From: Microlunatus sagamiharensis
GTDB taxonomy: Bacteria > Actinomycetota > Actinomycetes > Propionibacteriales > Propionibacteriaceae
Direction of reading: 5' to 3'
Assembly (NCBI RefSeq): GCF_900105785.1
Contig: NZ_LT629799.1
Location: 496,001-560,000 of the forward strand
DNA: 64,000 nt
The translations under genes were made by a program, and so were the position numbers. Position 1 is the first letter of the stretch. Each line of letters begins with the position of its first letter. Shown here piece after piece: positions 33,437-41,778 of this stretch. The notes below the pieces were generated by a model, which worked only from the letters and a program-made list of their open reading frames with translations, had not been told where the DNA came from and made no database searches.

Positions 33437-35200
33437 ATGTCTTCGCCCCAGCCCGACCTCAGCCCCGCCGGGCTGCCGCCGGCCTTCCCCGACCGGGCGG
33501 CCTGGGGCACCGCCGGGGCGCTGCGCGCGTGGCAGCAGGCCGCCCTGGAGCAGTACTTCGCCGACGAGCCGCGCGACTTCCTCGCCGTGGCCACGCCGGG
33601 CGCGGGCAAGACCTCGTTCGCCCTCACCGTCGCCTCGAACCTGCTGGCCCGCCGCCGCGTCGACCGGGTCGTGGTGGTCGCCCCCACCGAGCACCTCAAG
33701 GTGCAGTGGGCCGCCGCGGCCGCGCGCATCAACCTCAACATCGACCCCGAGTACGGCGTCCGCCAGGGCAAGGCCTCCCGCGACTTCGTCGGGATCGCGC
33801 TGACGTACGCCGCGGTCGCGGCCAACCCGCTCGCCCTGCGCATCCGCGTCGAGGGCTTCAAGACCCTCGTCATCCTCGACGAGGTGCACCACGCGGGCGA
33901 CGCGCTCAGCTGGGGTGAGGCCGTACGCGAGGCGTTCGAGCCGGCCACCCGTCGGCTGATGCTCACCGGGACGCCGTTCCGCTCCGACACCAACCCGATC
34001 CCGTTCGTCCGCTACGAGGCGGACTCCGGCGGCGGCCTGCGCTCGCGCGCGGACTACGCGTACGGCTACGCCACAGCGCTCGCCGACGGCATCGTCCGGC
34101 CGGTGCTGTTCATGGCCTACTCCGGCGACCTGCACTGGCGCACCAGCGCGGGTGACGAGGTGAGCGCCCGGCTCGGCGGGCCGATGACGAAGGACCTCGC
34201 CGGTCAGGCGCTGCGCACCGCGCTCGACCCGCACGGCTCCTGGATCCCGGCGGTGCTGCAGGCCGCCGACACCCGCCTCACCGAGGTCCGCTCGCACGTC
34301 CCCGACGCCGGCGGCCTCGTCATCGCCACCGACCAGACCGCGGCGCGCGCGTACGCCGAGCTCCTCCACGCGATCACCGGGACCAAGCCGGTGGTCGTGC
34401 TGTCCGACGAGCCGGGCTCGAGCAAGCGGATCCAGGCCTTCGCCGACGGCGACGAGCGCTGGATGGTCGCGGTCCGCATGGTGTCGGAGGGCGTCGACGT
34501 GCCGCGGCTCTCGGTCGGGGTGTACGCGACGTCGATCTCGACGCCGCTGTTCTTCGCGCAGGCCGTCGGGCGCTTCGTCCGGGCGCGCAAGCGGGGCGAG
34601 ACGGCGTCGGTCTTCGTGCCGAGCGTGCCGCACCTGCTGCTGCACGCCGCCGAGATGGAGCGCGAGCGCGACCACGTGCTGCGCGCGCCCGCCGGTGCCG
34701 ACGACGACGGGCTCGAGGACACGCTGCTCGCCGAGGCCGAGCGCGAGCTGTCGGAGGACGACCGGCCCGAGGGCGGCGGGTTCGCGGCGCTGGCCAGCGA
34801 GGCCGACTTCGACCGGGTGGTGTTCGACGGGGGCGAGTTCGGTCTGGCCGCGGCCAGCGGCAGCGCGGAGGAGCAGGACTACCTCGGCCTGCCCGGCCTG
34901 CTCGAGCCCGACCAGGTGAAGGACCTGCTGCGCCGCCACCAGGACACCCAGTCGCGCTCGACGCCCCGGGCCGAGCGGCCGAGCGTCGACGCCACCGCGG
35001 GGGAGCGGCTCAAGGAGCTGCGCCGCGAGCTCAACGGGCTCGTCGCCGCCTGGCACCACCGCACCAGCAGCCCGCACGGCGTGATCCACGCCGACCTGCG
35101 CTCGGCCTGCGGCGGCCCGCCCACCGCGGTCGCCTCGGCCGACGACCTCGAGCGCCGGATCTCCACGATCCGCAGCTGGGCGGTCCACCGGCGCTCGTAG
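33437..35200 (+). CDS. DEAD/DEAH box helicase (superfamily 2)
   Basis: A 587-residue SF2 helicase or translocase. A Q-like region LRAWQQAALEQYF precedes Walker A TPGAGKTS near residues 55-62. Motif II is DEVHH, motif III LTGTPFRS, and motifs V-VI lie in MVSEGVDVPRLS and AQAVGRFVRA. The roughly 190 residues beyond are acidic and end in a helical region. Close relatives are widespread in Actinobacteria as stand-alone genes; the nucleic-acid target is not known. The leaderless-type TAGGAT hexamer supports the ATG. A tandem palindromic repeat array begins 80 bp after the stop. Confidence 0.9.
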   Translation: MSSPQPDLSPAGLPPAFPDRAAWGTAGALRAWQQAALEQYFADEPRDFLAVATPGAGKTSFALTVASNLLARRRVDRVVVVAPTEHLKVQWAAAAARINLNIDPEYGVRQGKASRDFVGIALTYAAVAANPLALRIRVEGFKTLVILDEVHHAGDALSWGEAVREAFEPATRRLMLTGTPFRSDTNPIPFVRYEADSGGGLRSRADYAYGYATALADGIVRPVLFMAYSGDLHWRTSAGDEVSARLGGPMTKDLAGQALRTALDPHGSWIPAVLQAADTRLTEVRSHVPDAGGLVIATDQTAARAYAELLHAITGTKPVVVLSDEPGSSKRIQAFADGDERWMVAVRMVSEGVDVPRLSVGVYATSISTPLFFAQAVGRFVRARKRGETASVFVPSVPHLLLHAAEMERERDHVLRAPAGADDDGLEDTLLAEAERELSEDDRPEGGGFAALASEADFDRVVFDGGEFGLAAASGSAEEQDYLGLPGLLEPDQVKDLLRRHQDTQSRSTPRAERPSVDATAGERLKELRRELNGLVAAWHHRTSSPHGVIHADLRSACGGPPTAVASADDLERRISTIRSWAVHRRS

Positions 35201-35279
35201 GCGTACGGCACGCGCGCGTGCGGGTCGCGGTGACGGTTGGTCGGGGACTGGTCCCCGGTCCTTGCGCACCGGATCCGGC

Positions 35280-35677
35280 CACTGCGCCCAGGTTCGTGTC
35301 AGTGCGCCCACGCTGCACCCTGGGCTCGGTGTCGGCAACCTGTGCGCGCACAGGTTCCCGACCATGCGTAGTCGCGCCTGGTCGGCAGACGGGTTGATGC
35401 GCCGCGGGAGTGCGTGCCAGGGTGCCGTGCCCAGCACTGCGCCCAGGTTCGTGTCACTGCGCCCACGCTGCATCCTGGGCTCGGTGTCGGGAACCTGTGC
35501 GCGCACAGGTTCCCGACCACGCGGAGTCGCGCCTGGCTAGATAACGGGTTGGTGCGCCACGGGAGGTGCGCCGCCGGGTGCGGTGCCCAGCACTGCGCGC
35601 AGGTTCCCGTCACTGCGCCCACGCTGCACCCTGGGCTCGGTGTGGGGAACCTGTGCGCGCACAGGTTCCCCACACCG
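35280..35677. repeat. Tandem array of ~156-bp units, each with a 32-40 bp palindrome
   Basis: Units start at 35280, 35436 and 35591 with CACTGCGC, giving periods of 156 and 155 bp; the third stops after its palindrome. Each unit has a palindrome centred on TGTGCGCGCACA: 35331-35362 (one mismatch), 35486-35517 (32 bp perfect) and 35638-35677 (40 bp perfect). A C-G pair in unit 2 (GTCGGG/CCCGAC) is G-C in unit 3 (GTGGGG/CCCCAC), so pairing is kept. The array fills the space between the helicase and the polyol dehydrogenase gene stop. Confidence 0.85.
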
Positions 35678-35715
35678 CAGCGACCCGGGTGAGCGACGTC
35701 GCAGAAGGGCGAGGT

Positions 35716-37227
35716 TCAGCGCGCGTTCGCGACCAGGTCCTCCAGCGTCGCCCGGCTGCCGCGCTCGTGCAGCGAGGCCAGGGTGGCCAGGTAGGGCTTC
35801 GTGAACTCCTCGTGCTCGGCCAGGTCGCCGAACAGGTCGGTGTTGCGCACGAAGGCGAGCGGCTCGTCCTTCTGCCGCGCAGCGATCTCCTTGAGCTGGT
35901 CGGCCAGCTGGTCGACGACCTCGATCGGCTCGCCCTGCTCGTCGACCGCCTCGTCGTAGCGCGCCCAGCTGGCGACGATCGCCGCCGAGAGGGTCACGTC
36001 GCGCCCGGCGGCCACGTTCTCCTTGATGACGGGCACGAGCCACTTGGGGATGCGGTCCGAGCTCTCGGCGCAGAGCCGCGCGACGGTGTCGCGCACGCCG
36101 GCGTTGCTGAACCGCTCGATCAGCTGCGGCTTGTAGACGTCGAGGTCGATGCCCGGCACCGGCTGCAGCGTCGGGGTCGCCTCGCGGTTCATGTAGTCCA
36201 GCAGGAAGGTGGCGAAGAGCGGGTCCTGGCACACCTCGTGCACCAGCCGGTAGCCGGCGAGGTAGCCGAAGTAGCACAGCGCCTGGTGGCTCGCGTTGAG
36301 CAGGCGCAGCTTCATCAGCTCGTATGGCTCGACGTCGGGCACGACCTCGACGCCGACCTCGTCGTACGGCGGGCGTCCGTCGGTGAAGCGCTCCTCGAGC
36401 ACCCACTGGGTGAAGGGCTCGCACACCACCGGCCAGGCGTCCTCGACGCCGAAGCGCTCGGCGACCTGGGCACGGTCCTCGTCGGTGGTGACCGGCGTGA
36501 TGCGGTCGACCATCGAGTTGGGGAACGCGACGTGCTCGGCGACCCAGTCGGCGAGGCCGGCGTCGCCCGACGCCTCGCCCTTGAGCCGGGCGTACGCGGT
36601 GAAGACCTCCTGGGCGATGTGGCCGTTGCCCTGGATGTTGTCGCAGGACATGATCGTGAACGGCACGACCCCGCGGTCGCGGCGGCGCAGCAGCGCCTCG
36701 GTGACGAGGCCGAAGACGGTCTGCGGTGTCGCACCGGCCTGGAGGTCGGCGACGACCTTGGGGTTCGTCGCGTCGAACTTCCCGGTGACGGGGGAGAAGT
36801 TGTAGCCGCCCTCGGTGACGGTGAGGGAGACGATCCGCGTGGCCGGGTCGGCCATCTTCTCGATCACGGCCTCGGGGTCGTCGGGGGCGTACAGGTACTC
36901 CACGATCGAGCCGATGACCCGGGGCTCCCAGCTGCCGTCGGCGTCCTTGAGCACGAGGGTGTAGAGGCAGTCCTGCGAGACCAGCGCGTCGCGCATGCGC
37001 AGGTCGAAGGGCATGACTCCGACGCCGCAGATGCCCATGTCGAGCGCCTTGCCCTCGCTCATCAGCCGGTCGAGGTACATCGCCTGGTGCGCCCGGTGGA
37101 AGCCGCCCACGCCGAAGTGCACGATGCCCGTGGTGACCTGGCTGCGGTCGTACGTGGGCCCGGGGACGTCCAGTGACCCGACGGTGGCGGCGGAGAGCTT
37201 GACCGGCGTGCTGGTGGCGGCGCTCAC
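35716..37227 (-). CDS. Mannitol dehydrogenase family protein (polyol 2-dehydrogenase)
   Basis: A 503-residue NAD-dependent long-chain polyol dehydrogenase, oxidising mannitol, arabinitol or a related alditol to the ketose. The N-terminal segment GIVHFGVGGFHRAHQAMYLD is the family nucleotide-binding signature. The catalytic region is KLRLLNASHQALCYFGYLAG, with Lys and Asn-x2-His as in Pseudomonas mannitol 2-dehydrogenase. The length is normal. The GTG overlaps the permease stop as GTGA (37227-37224), so it is the last gene of the importer operon and processes the imported polyol. Confidence 0.9.
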   Translation of the reverse strand: MSAATSTPVKLSAATVGSLDVPGPTYDRSQVTTGIVHFGVGGFHRAHQAMYLDRLMSEGKALDMGICGVGVMPFDLRMRDALVSQDCLYTLVLKDADGSWEPRVIGSIVEYLYAPDDPEAVIEKMADPATRIVSLTVTEGGYNFSPVTGKFDATNPKVVADLQAGATPQTVFGLVTEALLRRRDRGVVPFTIMSCDNIQGNGHIAQEVFTAYARLKGEASGDAGLADWVAEHVAFPNSMVDRITPVTTDEDRAQVAERFGVEDAWPVVCEPFTQWVLEERFTDGRPPYDEVGVEVVPDVEPYELMKLRLLNASHQALCYFGYLAGYRLVHEVCQDPLFATFLLDYMNREATPTLQPVPGIDLDVYKPQLIERFSNAGVRDTVARLCAESSDRIPKWLVPVIKENVAAGRDVTLSAAIVASWARYDEAVDEQGEPIEVVDQLADQLKEIAARQKDEPLAFVRNTDLFGDLAEHEEFTKPYLATLASLHERGSRATLEDLVANAR

Positions 37228-38126
37228 TTGACGGCGCCCAGCGACAGCCCCTGCACCAGCTTGTCCTGGGCGGCGAAGCCGGCGATCAGCACGGGCAGCG
37301 AGACGGCCGTGGCGGCGGCGCAGACCTTCGCCAGGAACAGGCCCTGGGAGGTGACGAAGCTGGTCAGGAAGACCGGCGCCGTCTGGGCCACGATGCTGGT
37401 CAGGGTGTTGGCCAGCAGCAGCTCGTTCCAGCTGAAGATGAAGCAGATCAGCGCGGTGGCCGCGATCCCGGGGGAGATGATCGGGACGATGATGCTGCGC
37501 AGGGTGCGGAGCAGCCCGGCGCCGTCGATGGCCGCGGCCTCGAAGAGCTCGACGGGGATGTCGGCCAGGAACGAGCGCAGCATCCACACCGCGATCGGCA
37601 GGTTCATCGCCGTGTAGAGGATGACGATGAAGTTGATGTTGTCGAGCAGCCCGATCGTCTTGGCGATGATGTAGAGCGGCAGCAGGCCCGCGACCGCCGG
37701 CAGGAACTTCGTCGACAGGAAGAAGAACATGACGTCGGTCCACTTCTCGACCGGCTTCACGCTCAGTGCGTACGCGGCCGGGATGGCCAGCAGGATGACG
37801 ACGATGGTCGAGACGATCGAGGCGGTCGCGGAGTTGATCAGCGGCGGCCAGGGGCTCGCGCCCGAGGAGGCGCCGAAGAACTCGCGGTAGCCGTCCAGGG
37901 TGAGCGGGGCGAAGAAGCTGGGCGGGTTCGTCGCGGCGTTGAACTCCGAGTGGAGGCTCGTCAGCAGCATGTAGAAGACCGGGAAGACGAAGAGGATCCC
38001 GATCACCCAGGCGAGCAGGCCCAGGGCGATGTTCGCACCCCGGCCGCCCCGGCGGCGGTTGCGGGCGTTGGAGGCGCGCCGGGTGGCCGCCAGCTTCGAC
38101 GGTGCGGAGGCGAGTGCGGTGGTCAT
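37224..38126 (-). CDS. Carbohydrate ABC transporter permease (MalG type)
   Basis: A 300-residue inner-membrane permease with six hydrophobic segments. The EAA loop that contacts the ATPase reads EAAAIDGAGLLRTLRSIIVP. The Arg-rich N-terminus is cytosolic. It pairs with the MalF-type permease immediately upstream, whose stop overlaps its ATG by one base (TGATG). No ATPase is encoded in the operon, so a shared MsiK-type ATPase elsewhere is expected (known for actinobacterial sugar importers). The substrate is probably a polyol, judged from the following dehydrogenase. Confidence 0.9.
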   Translation of the reverse strand: MTTALASAPSKLAATRRASNARNRRRGGRGANIALGLLAWVIGILFVFPVFYMLLTSLHSEFNAATNPPSFFAPLTLDGYREFFGASSGASPWPPLINSATASIVSTIVVILLAIPAAYALSVKPVEKWTDVMFFFLSTKFLPAVAGLLPLYIIAKTIGLLDNINFIVILYTAMNLPIAVWMLRSFLADIPVELFEAAAIDGAGLLRTLRSIIVPIISPGIAATALICFIFSWNELLLANTLTSIVAQTAPVFLTSFVTSQGLFLAKVCAAATAVSLPVLIAGFAAQDKLVQGLSLGAVK

Positions 38127-39091
38127 CAGTTGCCTTCCTCGAACAGGCTGGACACGGTGCGCAGGGCGAAGGTGGCGACGATGATCGTGCCGATGACGAC
38201 AATCACGCCCTGGGCCGACGCGAGGCCGTAGTCCTGGGCGTTGTAGAGCGTCTGGTAGATCGTGTACGGCAGGTTCGCGGTGTCGTACGCGCCCGCGGTC
38301 AGGGTGAAGACCGAGTCGAACTGCTGGATGATGTAGATCGTCCCGAGCAGGCCGGCCAGCTCCAGGTAGCGGCGCATGTGCGGCATGGTCATGTTGACGA
38401 AGGTCTGCCAGGTGCCCGCGCCGTCGACGGCCGCGGCCTCCATCACGTCACCGGGGCGCGACTGCAGCCCGGCCAGCAGGATCAGGGTCATGAAGGGCGT
38501 CCACTGCCAGATCAGCTCGCCCATGATCGCCAGCCGCGGGAAGTCGGTGATCCAGTCCGGCTGCGGCGCGTTCGCGCCGAAGACCTGGGTGAGCAGGCCG
38601 TTGAACAGGCCGTACTCGGGGTTGTACATCGCGTGCTTCCACAGCAGGGCCGCGGCGACCGGCACGACGAGGAACGGCGCGATCATCATCGTGCGGACGA
38701 CGCCGCGGCCGATGAAGTTGCGGTTCAGCAGGAGCGCGATGCCCAGCCCGAAGGCGAGCGAGACCAGCACGACGGTGACCGTCAGCAGGATGGTGAACAG
38801 GACGCTCGTGCGCAGGCCGGCGTCGGTGAAGACGGTGACGAAGTTCTGCAGCGTGCCGAACTTGATCTCGTCGGGGTAGTTGGCGTTCCAGTTCGTGAAC
38901 GAGACCAGGATCGTCGCCACGAAGGGCAGCTGGGTCATGATCACGACGAAGACGAGGGCCGGCAGCAGCGGCACGCGCCGCGCCCAGCCCTTCTTGTCGC
39001 CCCAGCGCTCGGCGAAGCTCGGCTGCGGGACCTTGGTCCTCTTGCGACCCGGCGCCGCCTGGTCGGGCGGTGTGGCGGTGGCGGTGGCCAT
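38126..39091 (-). CDS. Carbohydrate ABC transporter permease (MalF type)
   Basis: A 321-residue permease with about six membrane segments. The EAA loop is MEAAAVDGAGTWQTFVNMTMP near residues 210-230. It pairs with the MalG-type protein encoded next. It starts 133 bp after the binding-protein stop, and that gap holds two stem-loops that probably make permease expression lower than binding-protein expression. The substrate is inferred as a polyol. Confidence 0.9.
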   Translation of the reverse strand: MATATATPPDQAAPGRKRTKVPQPSFAERWGDKKGWARRVPLLPALVFVVIMTQLPFVATILVSFTNWNANYPDEIKFGTLQNFVTVFTDAGLRTSVLFTILLTVTVVLVSLAFGLGIALLLNRNFIGRGVVRTMMIAPFLVVPVAAALLWKHAMYNPEYGLFNGLLTQVFGANAPQPDWITDFPRLAIMGELIWQWTPFMTLILLAGLQSRPGDVMEAAAVDGAGTWQTFVNMTMPHMRRYLELAGLLGTIYIIQQFDSVFTLTAGAYDTANLPYTIYQTLYNAQDYGLASAQGVIVVIGTIIVATFALRTVSSLFEEGN

Positions 39092-39152
39092 GCGCTGCTC
39101 CTCGCGATGGGTTTCGTGACGGGGTTCGTGGTCTGCGTGGTGGTGCGTGGGT

Positions 39153-39216
39153 GGGCCGTGGAGACGGCCCGAGGCCGGGTCGTGCCGCGCTGGTCAGCGC
39201 CGCACGACCCGACCTC
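39153..39216 (-). terminator. Two adjacent intercistronic hairpins between binding-protein and permease genes
   Basis: The first is GGGCCGT/ACGGCCC (39153-39170, loop GGAG). The second, 39171-39216, pairs GAGG, CGGGTCGTGC and GCGCT with AGCGC, GCACGACCCG and CCTC around a GGTC loop, giving 19 pairs with two mismatches. In transport operons such a structure typically blocks 3' decay and limits read-through, keeping binding protein in excess over permease. Confidence 0.7.
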
Positions 39217-39224
39217 GGTGGGTG

Positions 39225-40601
39225 CTACTTGTTCTTGTACTTGTCGCCCGCGGCCTGCGCGAGCTTCTGGCCGTTGTTCAGCGCGTCGTCCACGGTCGTC
39301 TTGCCGGCGATCACGCCGGAGATGTCCTGGCTGATCTTGGTGGCGAAGTCGGTGAACTCGGGGATGTCGACGAACTGGATGCCGACGGTCGGGCGCGGCT
39401 GCACACCCGGGTTGGTCGGGTCAGCCGACTCGATGGCCGTCTTCGTCGGCTCGGCGAAGGCTCCGGCCGCCTTGATGTAGTCGGCGTTCGCGTAGGTCGA
39501 CTCACGCTTGCCGGCCGGCACGGTCGCCCAGCCGTCCTGCTGACCGACGAGGTTCTCGTAGTCCTTGCCGGACGCCCAGGAGATGAACTTCCAGGCGTTG
39601 TCGGCCTTCGTGCTCTTCTTCTCGATCATCCACGACCAGGCGTAGAGCCAGCCGGAGGCCTTGGTCTCCTTGACCGGGGCCTGGACGTAGCCCATCTTGC
39701 CCTTGACCGGGGAGTCGGGCGCCTCGAGCGAACCGGCGGCGGAGGTCGCGTCGTACCACATCGCGACCTTGCTCTGCGTGGTCGCGGTGAGGCACTCGGC
39801 GAAGCCGGCCTGCGCCGCACCGGACTCGCCGTGGGCCTTCACCAGGTCGGTGTAGAAGGTCGTGGCGTCCTTGAACGGCTGGGCGTTGACCTGGGCGTTC
39901 CAGTCCTTGTCGAACCAGGTGCCGCCGAAGGTGTTGACGACGGTGGTCAGCGGGGCGAACACCTCGCCCCAGCCCGGCAGGCCGCGCAGGCAGATGCCCT
40001 TCATGCCCGACTCCGCGCCGTCCATCTTGGCCGCGGCGGCCGCGACCTCGTCCCAGGTCGGGGTCTCGCTGAACTTGACGCCCACCTTCTCGGCGATGTC
40101 CTTGCGGTACATCAGGAAGGACGACTCGCCGTAGAAGGGCTCGCCGTAGAGCTTGCCGTCGGGACCCGTGAGGGACTTCGTCATCGACGGGAAGATGTCC
40201 GCCTGGTCGAACGTGGTGTCGCTCTTGTAGGCGGGGATGTCGCTGAGCGGCGTCAGCCACCCGTTCTTCGAGTAGATGGGGACCTCGAAGTTGGACAGGG
40301 TCGCCACGTCGAACTGACCGGACTGGTTGGCGAACTCCTGCGCGGCCTGGTTGCGCATGTCGTTCTCGGGCTTGACGGTGAAGTTCACCGTGATGCCCGT
40401 CTGCTTGGTGAACTCGCCGATGTGCTTCTGCAGGGCGAGCATCTGGGGGTTGTTGACCATGAGGACGTTGATGGAGTTGTCGCCTCCGCCACCACCGCTC
40501 CCTCCGACTCCGCCGGCACCACCGGCACCGCTGCAGGCGGCGGTCGCGGCGAGGACGGTGGACAGGCCCACGGCGGCGACCAGCTTGGACGTCAAGCGCA
40601 T
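39225..40601 (-). CDS. Extracellular solute-binding lipoprotein (family 1), polyol-type
   Basis: A 458-residue substrate-binding protein. The signal peptide ends in a lipobox-like ATAAC, followed by a Gly/Ser linker before the mature domain (INVLMVNNPQMLALQKHIGEF). Later motifs DVATLSNFEVPIYSKNGWL and GKLYGEPFYGESSFLMYRKD are typical of family-1 receptors for sugars and polyols. The ATG at 40601 follows an AGAGAGG sequence. It is the first gene of the operon binding protein–two permeases–polyol dehydrogenase. Expression probably starts about 220 nt upstream at a well-formed promoter with a dyad over its -35. Confidence 0.9.
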   Translation of the reverse strand: MRLTSKLVAAVGLSTVLAATAACSGAGGAGGVGGSGGGGGDNSINVLMVNNPQMLALQKHIGEFTKQTGITVNFTVKPENDMRNQAAQEFANQSGQFDVATLSNFEVPIYSKNGWLTPLSDIPAYKSDTTFDQADIFPSMTKSLTGPDGKLYGEPFYGESSFLMYRKDIAEKVGVKFSETPTWDEVAAAAAKMDGAESGMKGICLRGLPGWGEVFAPLTTVVNTFGGTWFDKDWNAQVNAQPFKDATTFYTDLVKAHGESGAAQAGFAECLTATTQSKVAMWYDATSAAGSLEAPDSPVKGKMGYVQAPVKETKASGWLYAWSWMIEKKSTKADNAWKFISWASGKDYENLVGQQDGWATVPAGKRESTYANADYIKAAGAFAEPTKTAIESADPTNPGVQPRPTVGIQFVDIPEFTDFATKISQDISGVIAGKTTVDDALNNGQKLAQAAGDKYKNK

Positions 40602-40774
40602 CTGGGTAAAACCTCTCTGACTCCGGACGGGGACCGCAGGGGAGTCAGCGTGCTGCTCCGGTGCGGCGGGGGCCGCCCGCCCGACCGGCGGAGCAGGAGG
40701 CCGGCGACGTCGAGGCCGGGTGCAGGGGTCAGGGCGCTGACGCCCGAACCCCTTCGTCCACGGCCTGATCGGTC

Positions 40775-40888
40775 GCTGATCAGCACACGTCGCTCCGCAG
40801 GCCGTCACCGGCTGCCCTTGCTGGCACAGGTATATCTGAACAAAGCCTGGATGACCAGTCTTCTGCGCATGTTGCCCGAGTCTTTGTT
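40775..40888 (-). promoter_or_regulatory. Promoter and candidate operators of polyol importer operon
   Basis: On the minus strand -35 TGGTCA (40857-40852) and -10 TATACC (40834-40829) are 17 bp apart. CTGGATGACCAG (40847-40858) is a dyad covering the -35. AACAAAG (40839-40845) and CTTTGTT (40882-40888) are a wider inverted pair, and GCTGATCAGC (40775-40784) is a further palindrome inside the roughly 220-nt leader. A carbon-source regulator is expected, but no regulator gene is adjacent. Confidence 0.5.
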
Positions 40889-40964
40889 ATCGGATCGAGA
40901 CGGCCCGCTTTCGGGGCGAGATCGTGCCCACCTGGTTGGAATCGGTCCCACCGGCGCTGGAAAC

Positions 40965-40970
40965 TACGAT
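40965..40970 (+). promoter_or_regulatory. -10 hexamer TACGAT, leaderless promoter of RDD gene
   Basis: TACGAT ends 7 nt before the ATG at 40978 and decides that start over a GTG 54 nt upstream. Confidence 0.6.
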
Positions 40971-40977
40971 GGCGTGC

Positions 40978-41769
40978 ATGTCAGACATCCCCGTCGGCTC
41001 GCCCCCGGCCCCTCCGGGGCGGCACGCAGCGCCGGGCGGCTGGTACCCCGACCCGCTCGACGCCGCCCGCGAGCGCTACTGGGACGGCTGGCAGTGGTCC
41101 CGCACCACCCGCGAGGCGGAGCTCGCCGTCGCCCCGCCGCCGCCCCCGCCCGTGGGTGCCGGACCGGGCCCGTACGGCGTCCCGCCGGCCGCTGCGTACG
41201 GGGTCCGGGCGACCGGGGTCTCGCGGCAGGCCGCGACCACGGCCGACGGCGTCCCGCTGGCCGGCTGGTGGTGGCGCGCGCTCGCCGGGCTGATGGACGC
41301 CCTGCTCGTGGGGACCGTGTCCTTCCTGCTGACGCTGCCCTTCTACCGCGAGATCGTGACCGCGGTCAGCGCGTACTGGGGCGAGGCCTACCGCGCCGCC
41401 CAGGCCGGTTCGACCACGCCGCCGCCCACGCCGAACTTCGCCACGCTGATCACCGGGACCGACCAGCTGCTGATCATGCTCGTGACCTTCGCGGTCGGCA
41501 TGGCCTACCACCTCCCGCTGCTGCGGTTCCGCTCCGCGACCCTCGGGATGATGGCGTGCGGGCTGCGCGTCGTCCCCGTCGACGAGGGGCGGTCGCAGGA
41601 GCGGCTGACCTGGTCGTGCGTGCTCGTGCGCGCGCTGATCTGGGTGCTCCCCGGCGCACTCAGCCTCCGGATCCTCACCGTCGCCGACGTGCTGCTCCCG
41701 CTCTGGCACCCCAAGCGCCAGACCCTGCACGACCTCGCCGCGCGTACGCAGGTCGTCCGCGGGCGCTGA
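40978..41769 (+). CDS. DUF2510–RDD domain membrane protein
   Basis: A 263-residue protein. The N-terminal DUF2510 motif GGWYPDPLDAARERYWDGWQW lies at about 20-40, followed by a Pro-rich linker and an RDD domain with three membrane segments from about residue 95 (GWWWRALAGLMDALLVG; LLIMLVTFAVGMAYHLPLL; final ALSLRILTVADVLLPLW). RDD proteins are poorly understood membrane proteins, some linked to ion exchange. The start is fixed by the TACGAT hexamer. Its stop codon sits in the loop of a hairpin shared with the convergent next gene. Confidence 0.85.
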   Translation: MSDIPVGSPPAPPGRHAAPGGWYPDPLDAARERYWDGWQWSRTTREAELAVAPPPPPPVGAGPGPYGVPPAAAYGVRATGVSRQAATTADGVPLAGWWWRALAGLMDALLVGTVSFLLTLPFYREIVTAVSAYWGEAYRAAQAGSTTPPPTPNFATLITGTDQLLIMLVTFAVGMAYHLPLLRFRSATLGMMACGLRVVPVDEGRSQERLTWSCVLVRALIWVLPGALSLRILTVADVLLPLWHPKRQTLHDLAARTQVVRGR

Positions 41770-41777
41770 GCCCGCGG
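41757..41777. terminator. Bidirectional hairpin between convergent genes
   Basis: CCGCGGGC (41757-41764) and GCCCGCGG (41770-41777) pair perfectly; the 5-nt loop contains the RDD gene stop codon. It lies 1 nt before the stop of the convergent gene, so it can serve both. Confidence 0.55.
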
Positions 41778-41778
41778 C

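Noticed and set aside
31553-35506. 1317-codon minus-strand open frame across MFS, helicase and repeats
   Set aside because: It crosses several recognisable genes on the other strand and has low-complexity composition; no ribosome-binding site or homology-like pattern.
35299-35673. 124-codon minus-strand frame with repeated peptide VGNLCAHRFPT
   Set aside because: The repetition comes from the tandem DNA repeats; one period (155 bp) is not a multiple of three, so the array is not under coding selection.
35280-35677. Possible CRISPR array
   Set aside because: The units are about 156 bp and are joined without unique spacers; no cas genes are nearby.
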